Counted from the first letter of the stretch, positions 15,631-24,158 are shown. The stretch is DNA of 25,353 nucleotides from an uncultured Eubacterium sp. (GCA_900547255.1 URGC01000024.1:1-25353), one strand, 5' to 3'. A program made the numbers and translations. The notes: generated from the letters alone by a model not told the origin.

Positions 15631-17628
15631 TTAATTTACACCATCATCATGATAGTACTTTCCATCAGGACCAAGCTTCCATATCTTGATATACTGGTTT
15701 TCTTTAATATCAAATATATCACGGATTCTCTTCTTAATCTCATCATCATATATCGGTGCCGCAATCTCAACTCTGCGCTCCATATTTCTAGTCATGAAAT
15801 CTGCTGAAGCGATATATATATTATCCCTGTCTGGTGTTCCAAATATATATATTCTTGAATGTTCAAGGAATCGTCCAACTGCACTCTTAACTGTTATATT
15901 ATTAGTGTAACCATCTATTCCCGGAACAAGACAGCATATTCCCCTGATTACCATCTCAACCTTGACACCTGCCTGTGAACACTCTACAAGCTTATCAATT
16001 ATATCCTTATCAGTAAGAGAATTTATCTTGATGCCGACATATCCCGGTTCACCATTCTTAACATGGTTAATCTCATCATTCATCATCTGAAGTACTTCTC
16101 TTTTAAGACATTTTGGTGCTACAAGAAGTGATACAGTGTTATCTATGAATTCTTCCATGCAAAGCTTGGTAAATGTCTCAGCAGCTTCTTTTCCTATTGT
16201 TTTGTTAGCAGTCATAAGACTCAAATCCGTGTACTGCTTTGCTGTCTTTTCATTATAATTACCAGTTCCAATCTGGGTTACATAACTAATCCTGCCCTCT
16301 TCCTGATATGTTATAAGACAGAGCTTAGAATGAACCTTGGTATGGTCAAGTCCGTACACTATGCGGCATCCTGCATCTTCAAGCCTCCTTGACCACTCAA
16401 TGTTGTTCTCCTCATCAAATCTTGCCCTCAGTTCAACAAGCACTACTACCTCTTTGCCATTCTCCGCAGCATTGATAAGCGATTCAATTATCTGCGAATT
16501 CTTGGCAACACGATAGAGTGTCATCTTAATTGATACAACCCTGTTATCATTGCCAGCCTCATTTAACAGTCTAAGGAAAGGATTCATGCTCTCATATGGG
16601 TAGAATAATAATCTGTCTTTCTCTTCTATAATAGATATCATGCTTCTTGACGGATTAGCCCATACCGGAACCTTTGCCACATGTCTTTCGTAGAACAGCT
16701 TCTTATCTGCCCTTAGAATGTCCTGTATATCAAATACAAATGACAAATCAAGCGGTGCCTCTGAATAAAATATCTGTTCCTGCTTTAATTCAAGTTCCTT
16801 GCAGAGATTCAGAATAATAGTCTCATCAAGCAGTCTTGAATATTCCATCTTAACCGGACACAATCTCTTTCTCTGGCGAATCATCCTCTCCATCGTGTCA
16901 CGATAATCAGTGTCTTCATTATCAACCGCCTCATCAACGTCAATATCCGCATTTCTAATAATTCTTATAAGTGATTTGCTCTTTATCTGATACTTTTCGA
17001 ATATCTTAGGCATAAAATGAAGAATCAGCTCTTCAACCAGCATAAACTTCTTATTGTCTGAAGGAATTGGCACAAGTCTTGAAAATACACCATTGCTGCA
17101 TGGAACAATTCCTACCTTGTCGCTGTTCTTCTTACCAAGAAGCGCGACTGCATATATCTCCTTATTCTTCATAAATGGAAATGGCTGTTTCTTGCCAACT
17201 ATCTGTGGTGAAAGCAGCGGCAGAACTGACTCCTTGAAATATTTCTCAAGATACACAGCATCACTGTAATCTATGTCATTGAAATTAAGTATCTTAATTC
17301 CATAGTCCTCAAGCTGCAGCATAAGATTTCTATATACTGCATCCTTTTTTCTTGTAAGCTCCCTTGATTCCTTGAATATCGCTGTGAGCTGTTCCTTCGC
17401 TGTCATATTAGTCTTATTGTCGCTTTTATCCTGCGAAAATCTCATCTGGTCATATAATGAGCCTACTCTGACCATAAAAAATTCATCAAGATTACTCTGG
17501 AATATTGATGCAAATGTCAGTTTTTCACACAGTGGAACATTATTGTCCTCTGCCTCAAGCAGAACTCTTTCATTAAATTTAAGCCACGACAATTCTCTAT
17601 TCTGATAATATCCCTTTATACTTTTCAT
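15631..17628 (-). CDS. ppk1: Polyphosphate kinase 1
   Basis: PPK1 reversibly makes inorganic polyphosphate from ATP. The 665-residue protein starts with the family signature YYQNRELSWLKFNERVLLEA and SNLDEFFMVRVGSL. The two phospholipase-D-like halves carry His433 in HTKVHSKLCLI, equivalent to the autophosphorylated His435 of the E. coli enzyme, and the second histidine, His590, in FLEHSRIYIFG. Other conserved parts are KMTLYRVAKNS, ARFDEENNIEW and GTGNYNEKTAKQYTD. Length is slightly below the usual 690 or so but no domain is missing. Its ATG lies 1 bp after the phosphofructokinase stop, with GAGG inside that gene's end, so the two are translationally coupled. Confidence 0.96.
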   Translation of the reverse strand: MKSIKGYYQNRELSWLKFNERVLLEAEDNNVPLCEKLTFASIFQSNLDEFFMVRVGSLYDQMRFSQDKSDNKTNMTAKEQLTAIFKESRELTRKKDAVYRNLMLQLEDYGIKILNFNDIDYSDAVYLEKYFKESVLPLLSPQIVGKKQPFPFMKNKEIYAVALLGKKNSDKVGIVPCSNGVFSRLVPIPSDNKKFMLVEELILHFMPKIFEKYQIKSKSLIRIIRNADIDVDEAVDNEDTDYRDTMERMIRQRKRLCPVKMEYSRLLDETIILNLCKELELKQEQIFYSEAPLDLSFVFDIQDILRADKKLFYERHVAKVPVWANPSRSMISIIEEKDRLLFYPYESMNPFLRLLNEAGNDNRVVSIKMTLYRVAKNSQIIESLINAAENGKEVVVLVELRARFDEENNIEWSRRLEDAGCRIVYGLDHTKVHSKLCLITYQEEGRISYVTQIGTGNYNEKTAKQYTDLSLMTANKTIGKEAAETFTKLCMEEFIDNTVSLLVAPKCLKREVLQMMNDEINHVKNGEPGYVGIKINSLTDKDIIDKLVECSQAGVKVEMVIRGICCLVPGIDGYTNNITVKSAVGRFLEHSRIYIFGTPDRDNIYIASADFMTRNMERRVEIAAPIYDDEIKKRIRDIFDIKENQYIKIWKLGPDGKYYHDDGVN

Positions 17629-17629
17629 A

Positions 17630-18709
17630 TTATTCCTCGTTTCCCATGCAGATTCCTAAATCTCTTGCCTGTCTGACAAGCTGGCCATCCGCATCTACCA
17701 TCTTGGTTTTTCCTGCAACCTTCTCTAATTCAACATACTCTATTTCATTATTATCAACGCAGACCATGTATCCATACCTCTTATTAATAATGAGCTTTGC
17801 TGCTTCAACTCCAAGCCTTGTCGCTAATACCCTGTCATATGGATCCGGACTGCCGCCTCGCTGCACATGACCTGGCACTGTAACACGTACTTCCTGTCCT
17901 GTCATTACTGATATAGTATTGCCAAGTCTGTATGATGCTGACGGAAATCCGTCATTTTTCCATAATTCTTTAAGCTCACGCTTAGGCATTGCCGCCTCAC
18001 CTATAGACAATGCTCCCTCTGCCATCGCTATAATTGTAAATTTCTTGCCATTCTCTGTACGTCTTTTAATAGCATTTACAACAACATTAATATCATATGG
18101 TATCTCTGGTATAAGTATGACATCTGCTCCACTTGCAAGTCCCGCATTAAGTGTCAGCCATCCTGTCTTATGTCCCATAACCTCAACAATGAAAACTCTG
18201 CTGTGTGATGCCGCTGTAGTGTGTATGCAGTCAATTGCGTTAGCCGCTATGTCCATAGCTGACTGATAGCCGAAGCTGACATGTGTCTTTGCAAGGTCAT
18301 TATCTATAGTCTTAGGAAGTGTCACTATATTAAGCCCCTTCTGTTTAAGGGCAAGTGCTGTCTTATGTGAGCCATTACCGCCAAGAATCACAAGACAGTC
18401 AAGCTGGAGTTCCTTATATGTAGATATCATAGCCTCAATCTTGTCTTTTCCATCATCAAGAGGTACTCCGATATATTTAAAAGGAGTCCTTGATGTGCCA
18501 AGTATTGTTCCACCTATATTAAGTATCCCCGAGAAATCCTCCTGTGTCATAATTTTATATTCATTTCTCATAAGCCCTTTGTAGCCATCTATAAATCCAT
18601 ATATAACTGTGTCCTTTGACAGATTAAACAACGTCTTTGCCACACCACGCATGGCTGCATTGAGTGCCTGACAGTCGCCGCCGCTTGTTAGCATTCCAAC
18701 TTTAATCAT
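17630..18709 (-). CDS. 6-phosphofructokinase, mixed-substrate (ATP/PPi) group
   Basis: This enzyme phosphorylates fructose 6-phosphate. The 359-residue protein has the N-terminal TSGGDCQALNAAMRG, GGTILGTSR, the catalytic PKTIDND (Lys133, Asp136, Asp138), VEVMGHKTGWLTL and HVQRGGSPDPYDR. PKTIDND and the MGH..GW variant place it in the group that includes PPi-dependent and mixed members, not with E. coli-type PfkA (PGTIDND). The donor loop reads GGNGS: Asn112 replaces the usual Asp or Glu, while the following Gly is the ATP-type residue. The donor therefore cannot be settled from sequence. I choose ATG 18709, preceded by GAGGAGG; an upstream frame to 18754 has no ribosome site. It is coupled to polyphosphate kinase. 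Confidence 0.93.
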   Translation of the reverse strand: MIKVGMLTSGGDCQALNAAMRGVAKTLFNLSKDTVIYGFIDGYKGLMRNEYKIMTQEDFSGILNIGGTILGTSRTPFKYIGVPLDDGKDKIEAMISTYKELQLDCLVILGGNGSHKTALALKQKGLNIVTLPKTIDNDLAKTHVSFGYQSAMDIAANAIDCIHTTAASHSRVFIVEVMGHKTGWLTLNAGLASGADVILIPEIPYDINVVVNAIKRRTENGKKFTIIAMAEGALSIGEAAMPKRELKELWKNDGFPSASYRLGNTISVMTGQEVRVTVPGHVQRGGSPDPYDRVLATRLGVEAAKLIINKRYGYMVCVDNNEIEYVELEKVAGKTKMVDADGQLVRQARDLGICMGNEE

Positions 18710-18791
18710 GATTCCCTCCTCTTCTGAATAAAATAACCTGATTTCATTTTTCACAAGTATACGTGTGGAATGTAAAATCTAATACATGCTC

Positions 18792-18822
18792 TATGTGAAA
18801 TCCGTGTAAATTATTTCACATA
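18792..18822. repeat. 10-bp inverted repeat in the pfk/adhE divergent region
   Basis: TATGTGAAAT (18792-18801) and ATTTCACATA (18813-18822) are perfect inverted repeats with an 11-nt spacer, between the divergent pfk and adhE genes. The arms resemble half-sites of redox or CRP-like regulators (TGTGAAA/TTTCACA) but the spacing is too long for a standard Rex or CRP site. It may be an operator for two cooperating dimers or a hairpin in the pfk leader. Confidence 0.5.
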
Positions 18823-18880
18823 TGTATACACACAGCTTGAATACAATAATTATTTGGACTACGATTATGAAAATAAATAT

Positions 18881-18909
18881 TTGACAACAATTGCATAGAG
18901 TGTTATACT
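18881..18909 (+). promoter_or_regulatory. Strong sigma-A promoter of adhE
   Basis: A perfect -35 TTGACA (18881-18886), a 17-bp spacer and TATACT (18904-18909) lie 48 bp before the adhE start. This is close to consensus and predicts high expression unless repressed by the operator that follows. Confidence 0.85.
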
Positions 18910-18913
18910 CTGA

Positions 18914-18931
18914 TTGTTAAAAATTTATCAA
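18914..18931 (+). promoter_or_regulatory. Candidate Rex operator of adhE
   Basis: TTGTTAAAAATTTATCAA fits the clostridial Rex consensus TTGTTAA-N4-TTAACAA with one mismatch in the second half. It begins 4 bp after the -10, over the likely transcription start, where a repressor would block the promoter. Rex senses the NADH/NAD+ ratio and commonly represses adhE, so the placement is biologically sensible. No rex gene is in the window. Confidence 0.72.
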
Positions 18932-18957
18932 ACATTTTATTTATGGAGGTAAAGAAA

Positions 18958-21570
18958 ATGGCTGAAGGTAAAAATGAAAACTTTATTGTTGATTCTGTTG
19001 AAGCTTTAGAGAAGAAGCTTGCGCAGATAAGGGAGGCGCAGAGGATTTTCGCAACTTACACACAGGAGCAGGTCGACAAGATATTTACTGCTGCTGCAAT
19101 CGCTGCCAACCAGGCAAGAATTCCTCTTGCTAAGCAGGCTGTCGCAGAGACAGGCATGGGTATTGTTGAGGATAAAGTTATCAAGAATCATTTCGCATCT
19201 GAGTATATTTATAATACTTACAGAGACACCAAGACATGCGGTGTTATCGAAGAGAACAAATCATTTGGCATCAGGAAAATCGCCGAACCAATTGGCGTTA
19301 TCGCTGCTGTTATTCCAACAACCAATCCAACATCAACTGCTATATTCAAGAGTCTGATATCATTAAAGACGAGAAATGGTATCATAATAAGTCCACATCC
19401 TCGTGCTAAAGCAAGTACTATTGCTGCTGCAAAGGTTGTTCTTGATGCTGCAGTTAAGGCTGGTGCACCAGAAAATATAATCGGATGGATTGATGTTCCT
19501 TCTCTTGATTTAACTAATATGGTTATGAAGGAGGCTGATATAATACTTGCAACTGGTGGTCCAGGTATGGTTAAGGCCGCTTATTCATCAGGAAAGCCTG
19601 CACTCGGTGTTGGTCCTGGTAATACTCCTGCAATCATTGACAGTTCAGCAGATGTTACATTAGCAGTCAATTCAATTATTCATTCAAAAACATTTGATAA
19701 TGGTATGATATGTGCATCAGAGCAGTCAGTAATCGTAGATACCAAGTTATATAAGCAGGTAAAGGATGAATTTACTGCAAGAGGATGCCACTTCCTTACT
19801 AAGACAGAGCTTGACAAAGTTCGTAAGACTATCCTTATCAATGGCTCACTCAATGCCAAGATTGTTGGACAGAGTGCATATAATATAGGAAAGCTTTCAG
19901 GCATAACTGTTCCAGAAAATACTAAGATTCTTATCGGTGAAGTTACTTCTGTTGATTTATCAGAGGAATTCGCACATGAGAAACTTTCTCCAGTTCTTGC
20001 AATGTATAAGGCTAAAGATTTTGAAGATGCTCTTGCAAAGGCTAAACAGCTTGTAGCTGACGGCGGATATGGCCATACATCTTCATTATATATTAATATA
20101 GAGACACAGCAGGATAAAATAGCTGTCTTCCAGGAGGCTATGAAGACTTGCCGAATTCTCATCAACACTCCTTCTTCACAGGGTGGTATCGGTGATATCT
20201 ACAATTTCATGCTCACTCCATCACTCACACTTGGTTGTGGTTCATGGGGCGGCAACTCTGTTTCAGAAAATGTAGGCGTTAAACACCTTTTAAACATCAA
20301 AACCGTTGCAGAAAGGAGAGAGAATATGCTGTGGTTTAGAGCTCCTGAAAAGGTTTACTTCAAGAAGGGCTGCCTTCCTGTTGCTCTTGATGAGTTAAAG
20401 AATGTATTAGGCAAGAAGAAAGTATTTATCGTTACTGACCAGTTCCTTTATAAGAATGGATATACAAAGTGTGTTACAGATAAGCTTGATGAACTCGGTA
20501 TCGTTCATACAACATTCTATGATGTAGCACCAGACCCAACACTTGCATGCGCCAAAGAAGGTGCCAAGGCTATGACATCATTTGAGCCAGACTGTATCAT
20601 TGCTATAGGTGGTGGTTCAGCAATGGATGCCGGTAAGATTATGTGGGTTATGTATGAGCATCCTGAAGTAGATTTCATGGATATGGCAATGCGTTTCATG
20701 GATATCAGAAAACGTATCTACACATTCCCTAAGATGGGTGAGAAGGCTTACTTCATAGCTGTTCCTACATCTTCTGGTACTGGTTCAGAGGTTACACCTT
20801 TCGCAGTTATCACAGATGAAGAGACTGGAATCAAGTATCCACTTGCTGACTACGAGCTTCTTCCTAAGATGGCTGTCATTGATGCTGACATGTGTATGGA
20901 TCAGCCTAAGGGACTTACAGCCGCTTCTGGTATTGATGCCCTCACACATGCACTTGAAGCTTATGCTTCTATTATGGCAACAGAGTACACAGATGGTCTT
21001 GCATTAAAGGCTATGAAGAATATATTCGATTACCTTCCAGCAGCATATGAGAATGGACCTCATGATGCAGTTGCAAGAGAAAAGATGGCTACTGCTTCTA
21101 CTATGGCTGGTATGGCATTTGCCAATGCATTCCTTGGATTATGCCACTCTATGGCTCACAAGCTTGGTGCATTCCATCATCTTCCACATGGTATCGCTAA
21201 CGCTGTACTTATCACAGATATCATGCGATACAATGCCGCTGAGGTTCCTGCCAAGATGGGTACATTCCCACAGTACAGCTATCCTCACTGCAAGGAAAGA
21301 TATCTTGAATGTGCTAACTTCCTTGGAATTCAGGGCAAGAACGATGACGAGAAGTTCGAGAACTTCTTAGCTGCTATCGAAGACCTCAAGAAGAAGGTTG
21401 GCATTAAGAAGACTATTAAAGATTATGGTGTTGATGAAAAGTATTTCTTAGAGACACTTGACGATATGGTTGAGAAGGCATTTGATGACCAGTGTACAGG
21501 TGCTAACCCTAGATATCCTCTTATGTCAGAGATTAAAGCTATGTATCTTAAGGCTTACTACGGAAAGTAA
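18958..21570 (+). CDS. adhE: Bifunctional acetaldehyde-CoA/alcohol dehydrogenase
   Basis: AdhE reduces acetyl-CoA to acetaldehyde and then ethanol with two NADH, a main electron sink in anaerobic fermentation, and forms long cytoplasmic spirosomes. The 870-residue protein has an N-terminal aldehyde dehydrogenase half (about 1-440) with the catalytic Cys252 in FDNGMICASEQ, and GVGPGNTPAIID for nucleotide binding. After a linker comes the iron-dependent alcohol dehydrogenase half (about 455-870) with GGGSAMDAGK, the TSSGTGSEVTPFAVITD stretch, and metal ligands in ALTHALEAYAS and CHSMAHKLGAFHHLPHGIANA. The ATG at 18958 has GGAGG at 8 nt; an earlier ATG at 18943 lies within the ribosome site. Full length, with no sign of damage. 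Expression is predicted to be redox-controlled. Confidence 0.97.
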   Translation: MAEGKNENFIVDSVEALEKKLAQIREAQRIFATYTQEQVDKIFTAAAIAANQARIPLAKQAVAETGMGIVEDKVIKNHFASEYIYNTYRDTKTCGVIEENKSFGIRKIAEPIGVIAAVIPTTNPTSTAIFKSLISLKTRNGIIISPHPRAKASTIAAAKVVLDAAVKAGAPENIIGWIDVPSLDLTNMVMKEADIILATGGPGMVKAAYSSGKPALGVGPGNTPAIIDSSADVTLAVNSIIHSKTFDNGMICASEQSVIVDTKLYKQVKDEFTARGCHFLTKTELDKVRKTILINGSLNAKIVGQSAYNIGKLSGITVPENTKILIGEVTSVDLSEEFAHEKLSPVLAMYKAKDFEDALAKAKQLVADGGYGHTSSLYINIETQQDKIAVFQEAMKTCRILINTPSSQGGIGDIYNFMLTPSLTLGCGSWGGNSVSENVGVKHLLNIKTVAERRENMLWFRAPEKVYFKKGCLPVALDELKNVLGKKKVFIVTDQFLYKNGYTKCVTDKLDELGIVHTTFYDVAPDPTLACAKEGAKAMTSFEPDCIIAIGGGSAMDAGKIMWVMYEHPEVDFMDMAMRFMDIRKRIYTFPKMGEKAYFIAVPTSSGTGSEVTPFAVITDEETGIKYPLADYELLPKMAVIDADMCMDQPKGLTAASGIDALTHALEAYASIMATEYTDGLALKAMKNIFDYLPAAYENGPHDAVAREKMATASTMAGMAFANAFLGLCHSMAHKLGAFHHLPHGIANAVLITDIMRYNAAEVPAKMGTFPQYSYPHCKERYLECANFLGIQGKNDDEKFENFLAAIEDLKKKVGIKKTIKDYGVDEKYFLETLDDMVEKAFDDQCTGANPRYPLMSEIKAMYLKAYYGK

Positions 21571-21589
21571 TCAGGAAGGAGAATAAGCT

Positions 21590-22345
21590 ATGAAAAAATG
21601 TATTTATAAAGGTTCGCAGAAATCTGTCTACCTTGATGGCGACAAGGTTTCTAAGGTTTTCGCCCTGTCTTACAACAAATCAGACGTATTATATGAAGCA
21701 TTAAATACATCCAGAGTTGAAGATACAGGACTTGACATTCCTAAATTATTGAGTGTATCTGTTGATGATGGCCAGTGGGTCATCACCAGCCAGTATGCCA
21801 AGGGAAGTACTCTTGAAGAACTTCTTAAAGCACACCCAGAAAACACAGACAGCTATATTGAAGCTATGGTTGATTTCCAGATATCATTCAACAAGAGAAG
21901 TAATCCTCTTCTTCTGTCTCTTAAAAGTAAATTAAACAGACAGATTAAAGAGCTTAATGTTGATGAACATATCAAATATGAACTTGAATCAAGACTTGAG
22001 GAACTTCCTACACATAACAAGCTGTGCCATGGTGACTATTGTCCAGAAAATATTATTGTTACAACTGACAAGAACAACAAAATCACTGGCATAACAGCCG
22101 TTGACTGGGTTCATGCAACTAAGGGCAACGCAAGTGCTGATGTAGCTAATACATACCTCACACTTAAGCTCTCTGACGAGAAGCTTGCTGATAAATATAT
22201 CAAGCTTTTCTGTGAGAAGACTTCAACTGACATGAAATATGTCAATAAGTGGATGCCTATTGTAGCTGCAGCTAGACTTACTAAAAAGAAACCTGATGAA
22301 AAGGCTATGCTTGAATCAATGATTGATATATGCGATTTCCAGTAA
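21590..22345 (+). CDS. APH/choline-kinase-like phosphotransferase of unknown substrate
   Basis: This is a 251-residue protein kinase-like small-molecule phosphotransferase. It has a short N-terminal lobe with a basic nucleotide-binding region (IYKGSQKSVYLDGDKVSKVF), then the Brenner motif LCHGDYCPENIIV (His147, Asp149, Asn154) and the metal-binding VDW (Asp172). These are the hallmarks of the APH superfamily, which includes aminoglycoside, homoserine, choline and fructosamine kinases. The substrate cannot be assigned. It starts 20 bp after adhE with a strong site (GGAAGGAG) and no terminator between, so it is co-transcribed with adhE; a terminator follows. A resistance function is unlikely from this chromosomal, metabolic context. 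It might act in a sugar or amino-alcohol side reaction, which is speculation. Confidence 0.82.
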   Translation: MKKCIYKGSQKSVYLDGDKVSKVFALSYNKSDVLYEALNTSRVEDTGLDIPKLLSVSVDDGQWVITSQYAKGSTLEELLKAHPENTDSYIEAMVDFQISFNKRSNPLLLSLKSKLNRQIKELNVDEHIKYELESRLEELPTHNKLCHGDYCPENIIVTTDKNNKITGITAVDWVHATKGNASADVANTYLTLKLSDEKLADKYIKLFCEKTSTDMKYVNKWMPIVAAARLTKKKPDEKAMLESMIDICDFQ

Positions 22346-22385
22346 AATCAGACTGATTATGCTCCTATCGCACCCCCTTACATAA

Positions 22386-22445
22386 CTCCCCAGAGATTCC
22401 TAACATCTGACAATGCAGATATAAAGGGCTCTGGGGAGCTTTTTA
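22386..22445 (+). terminator. Intrinsic terminator after the adhE operon (branched hairpin)
   Basis: CTCCCCAGAG (22386-22395) pairs with CTCTGGGGAG (22429-22438), followed by CTTTTTATATTT. The long loop contains a second small stem (ATCTG 22405-22409 with CAGAT 22416-22420). It ends the adhE and kinase transcript before the heat-shock promoter. Confidence 0.85.
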
Positions 22446-22484
22446 TATTTGCGTAACAAAGTTTATAAATGTTTAATAATAAAA

Positions 22485-22511
22485 TTAGCACTCACCTCTT
22501 GACAGTGCTAA
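22485..22511 (+). promoter_or_regulatory. CIRCE operator (HrcA site)
   Basis: TTAGCACTC-N9-CAGTGCTAA matches the CIRCE consensus TTAGCACTC-N9-GAGTGCTAA at 17 of 18 arm positions. It overlaps the -35 of the hsp20 promoter, so HrcA bound there would block transcription until heat or misfolded protein titrates GroEL. Confidence 0.92.
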
Positions 22512-22527
22512 TAATTAGGTATATAAC
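22499..22527 (+). promoter_or_regulatory. Sigma-A promoter of hsp20
   Basis: TTGACA (22499-22504), a 17-bp spacer and TATAAC (22522-22527). The -35 lies inside the CIRCE dyad. The predicted leader is about 80 nt. Confidence 0.85.
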
Positions 22528-22614
22528 ATAGTCAAGAACAAAGGAAAGGGATTAATTCCAGAGTTCAAAAGTAACATGGCGATAGGTTTTATAAGAGAAA
22601 AGGAGAGATGACTT

Positions 22615-23055
22615 ATGTTAATGCCTAGTATTTTTGGAGAGAACTTATTTAATGATGATTGGATGGACTTTAATTTCCCTGATATTGATAAAGCCTTATA
22701 TGGTAAACATGCACAGAATGTTATGAAGACTGATGTCAGAGAAACAGAATCTGGCTATGAATTAGATGTTGATCTTCCTGGTTTTAAGAAAGATGAAATC
22801 AGTGCACAGCTTGACAATGGATACCTTACAATTAGTGCCTCTAAGGGACTTGATAAGGATGAGGAAAAGAAGAATGGCAAGTATATCCGCAAGGAGCGTT
22901 ATGCCGGCGCTATGAGCAGAAGCTTCTATGTTGGTGATGGTCTTAGCCAGAGCGATATCAAAGCTAAATATGAAGACGGTATCCTTAAAATCAGCGTTCC
23001 TAAGATGGATAAGAAAGCTATCGAAAGCAGCAAGGCAATTGCTATCGAAGGATAA
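22615..23055 (+). CDS. Hsp20/alpha-crystallin small heat-shock protein
   Basis: This 146-residue ATP-independent holdase binds unfolding proteins in the cytoplasm. A short N-terminal arm (LMPSIFGENLFNDDWMDFNF) precedes the alpha-crystallin domain (about 37-135). Visible are the start DVRETESGYELDVDLPGFKK, the middle NGYLTISASKG, the YAGAMSRSFYVGDGLS strand, and the end KAKYEDGILKISVPK, which covers the GxL motif. The C-terminal tail carries AIAIEG, matching the IxI contact motif. The start has AGGAG 9 nt upstream. It is a single-gene unit with its own CIRCE-controlled promoter and terminator. Confidence 0.95.
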   Translation: MLMPSIFGENLFNDDWMDFNFPDIDKALYGKHAQNVMKTDVRETESGYELDVDLPGFKKDEISAQLDNGYLTISASKGLDKDEEKKNGKYIRKERYAGAMSRSFYVGDGLSQSDIKAKYEDGILKISVPKMDKKAIESSKAIAIEG

Positions 23056-23130
23056 TCCGATTGACAGCTTCAACCCCTATACGTTGTTAAATAATAAAAT
23101 GTGTACTATATCTTATGGTACATAGGAAGC

Positions 23131-23165
23131 CCCCCGGCAGGTGTGTTACCTGCCGGGGGTGTTTC
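23131..23165 (+). terminator. Intrinsic terminator after hsp20
   Basis: CCCCCGGCAGGT (23131-23142) pairs perfectly with ACCTGCCGGGGG (23148-23159) over a 5-nt loop, followed by TGTTTCATTATTT. The stem is very GC-rich and strong. On the minus strand no T run follows, so it works less well for the converging DUF11 gene. Confidence 0.82.
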
Positions 23166-23198
23166 ATTATTTACCAGCCTGCCATTTATGACTGCTAT

Positions 23199-24050
23199 TT
23201 ATACCGTTCCTGTGATAACAAGAGTACTTACACCCGGATTGACAATCCATGCTCCTGTTGTAGGATCCTGTGCGTATGTTGCGGCTGGAACTGTTATCTG
23301 ACCGGCAACACTTGCAAAGGCACCTGTTGTCTCATCATATGTGTAATTCGTTCCTGCTGTCCATGCTGTTCCATTGAATGTGGCTGTCAGATTAGTAAGA
23401 ATTGGATCAAATGTGTCTGTGACAACTACATTTGTTGCCGCATCTGCTGCTGCGTTACCTATATTCTGTATAAGGAATGTGTAGGTAAGAGTTCCATTTT
23501 CTGTAACAGGAACCGGGCTTACTGACTTAGTGATTATAAGGATTGGCTCATTCTCAGATGTCACTGTCTCTGTTACTGTAATAGGTGTAACTCCTCCACC
23601 GCTGATAACTGCTGTGTTGGTTATTGTCGCATTAGTAGCTAATGGAGCATACTGGTTAACCTCTGCCTCATATATTATAGTTGCATTGCCGCCGGCAGGA
23701 ATGTTTATTCCTGTTATAGCGAGTGGCGGACCTGCTGTTACTGCTGGTGCTGTCTGAACAACGCCATTCACATAATACTTAACTGTTCCTTCAACATAAG
23801 TCAATGGAGTAACTGTTGTTGTATCAAATGCGTATGCTCCCAGATTGTCTGTAAGTGTGATATTGTTGAATGCTGTTGTACCTGAATTAACGATACTTAT
23901 AATATAAGTTATAGTATCATTCTGCCCATATGTGCTTCTCACTGCTGTCTTCGTAGCAGATAATACCTCTAAAATCTCGCCAACTGCTATATTAGAATTG
24001 GCAACTGAATTGCCATAACGAAGCTGCGCCTGATTAGTAAATCTTGCCAT
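23199..24050 (-). CDS. DUF11-domain repeat protein without signal peptide
   Basis: This 283-residue protein consists of beta-rich repeats of the DUF11 type. It has a conserved N-terminus (MARFTNQAQLRYGNSVANSN), then two related units (about 30-165 and 170-283). Each begins with a lysine/threonine strand and the motif IxYxIxIxNxG..xxxNxxxTDxL (TYIISIVNSGTTAFNNITLT and TYTFLIQNIGNAAADAATNV). It is rich in Thr, Asn, Ala and Val and poor in Lys and Cys. DUF11 repeats are usually stalks of surface proteins, but here there is no signal peptide, no sorting motif and no membrane span. The ATG has AGAGGAAAG upstream. The location and function are unknown; a spore coat or externally assembled protein exported by another route is possible. 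Confidence 0.85.
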   Translation of the reverse strand: MARFTNQAQLRYGNSVANSNIAVGEILEVLSATKTAVRSTYGQNDTITYIISIVNSGTTAFNNITLTDNLGAYAFDTTTVTPLTYVEGTVKYYVNGVVQTAPAVTAGPPLAITGINIPAGGNATIIYEAEVNQYAPLATNATITNTAVISGGGVTPITVTETVTSENEPILIITKSVSPVPVTENGTLTYTFLIQNIGNAAADAATNVVVTDTFDPILTNLTATFNGTAWTAGTNYTYDETTGAFASVAGQITVPAATYAQDPTTGAWIVNPGVSTLVITGTV

Positions 24051-24158
24051 ATTAACTTTCCTCTCATATATTCGGTTATACTATAATATATGACAGTTAT
24101 TTTTATTGTTTACTAGAGGGCTTGTCATATACTCGCAGTTGATATTTAATATTATATA

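Noticed and set aside
19680..20168. Minus-strand open frame of 162 codons within adhE
   Set aside because: Antisense to a fully conserved region of AdhE, with no start signals.
23115..23525. Cysteine-rich plus-strand open frame of 136 codons
   Set aside because: It is antisense to the DUF11 gene; the many cysteines come from reading its repeated Thr/Ala codons backwards.
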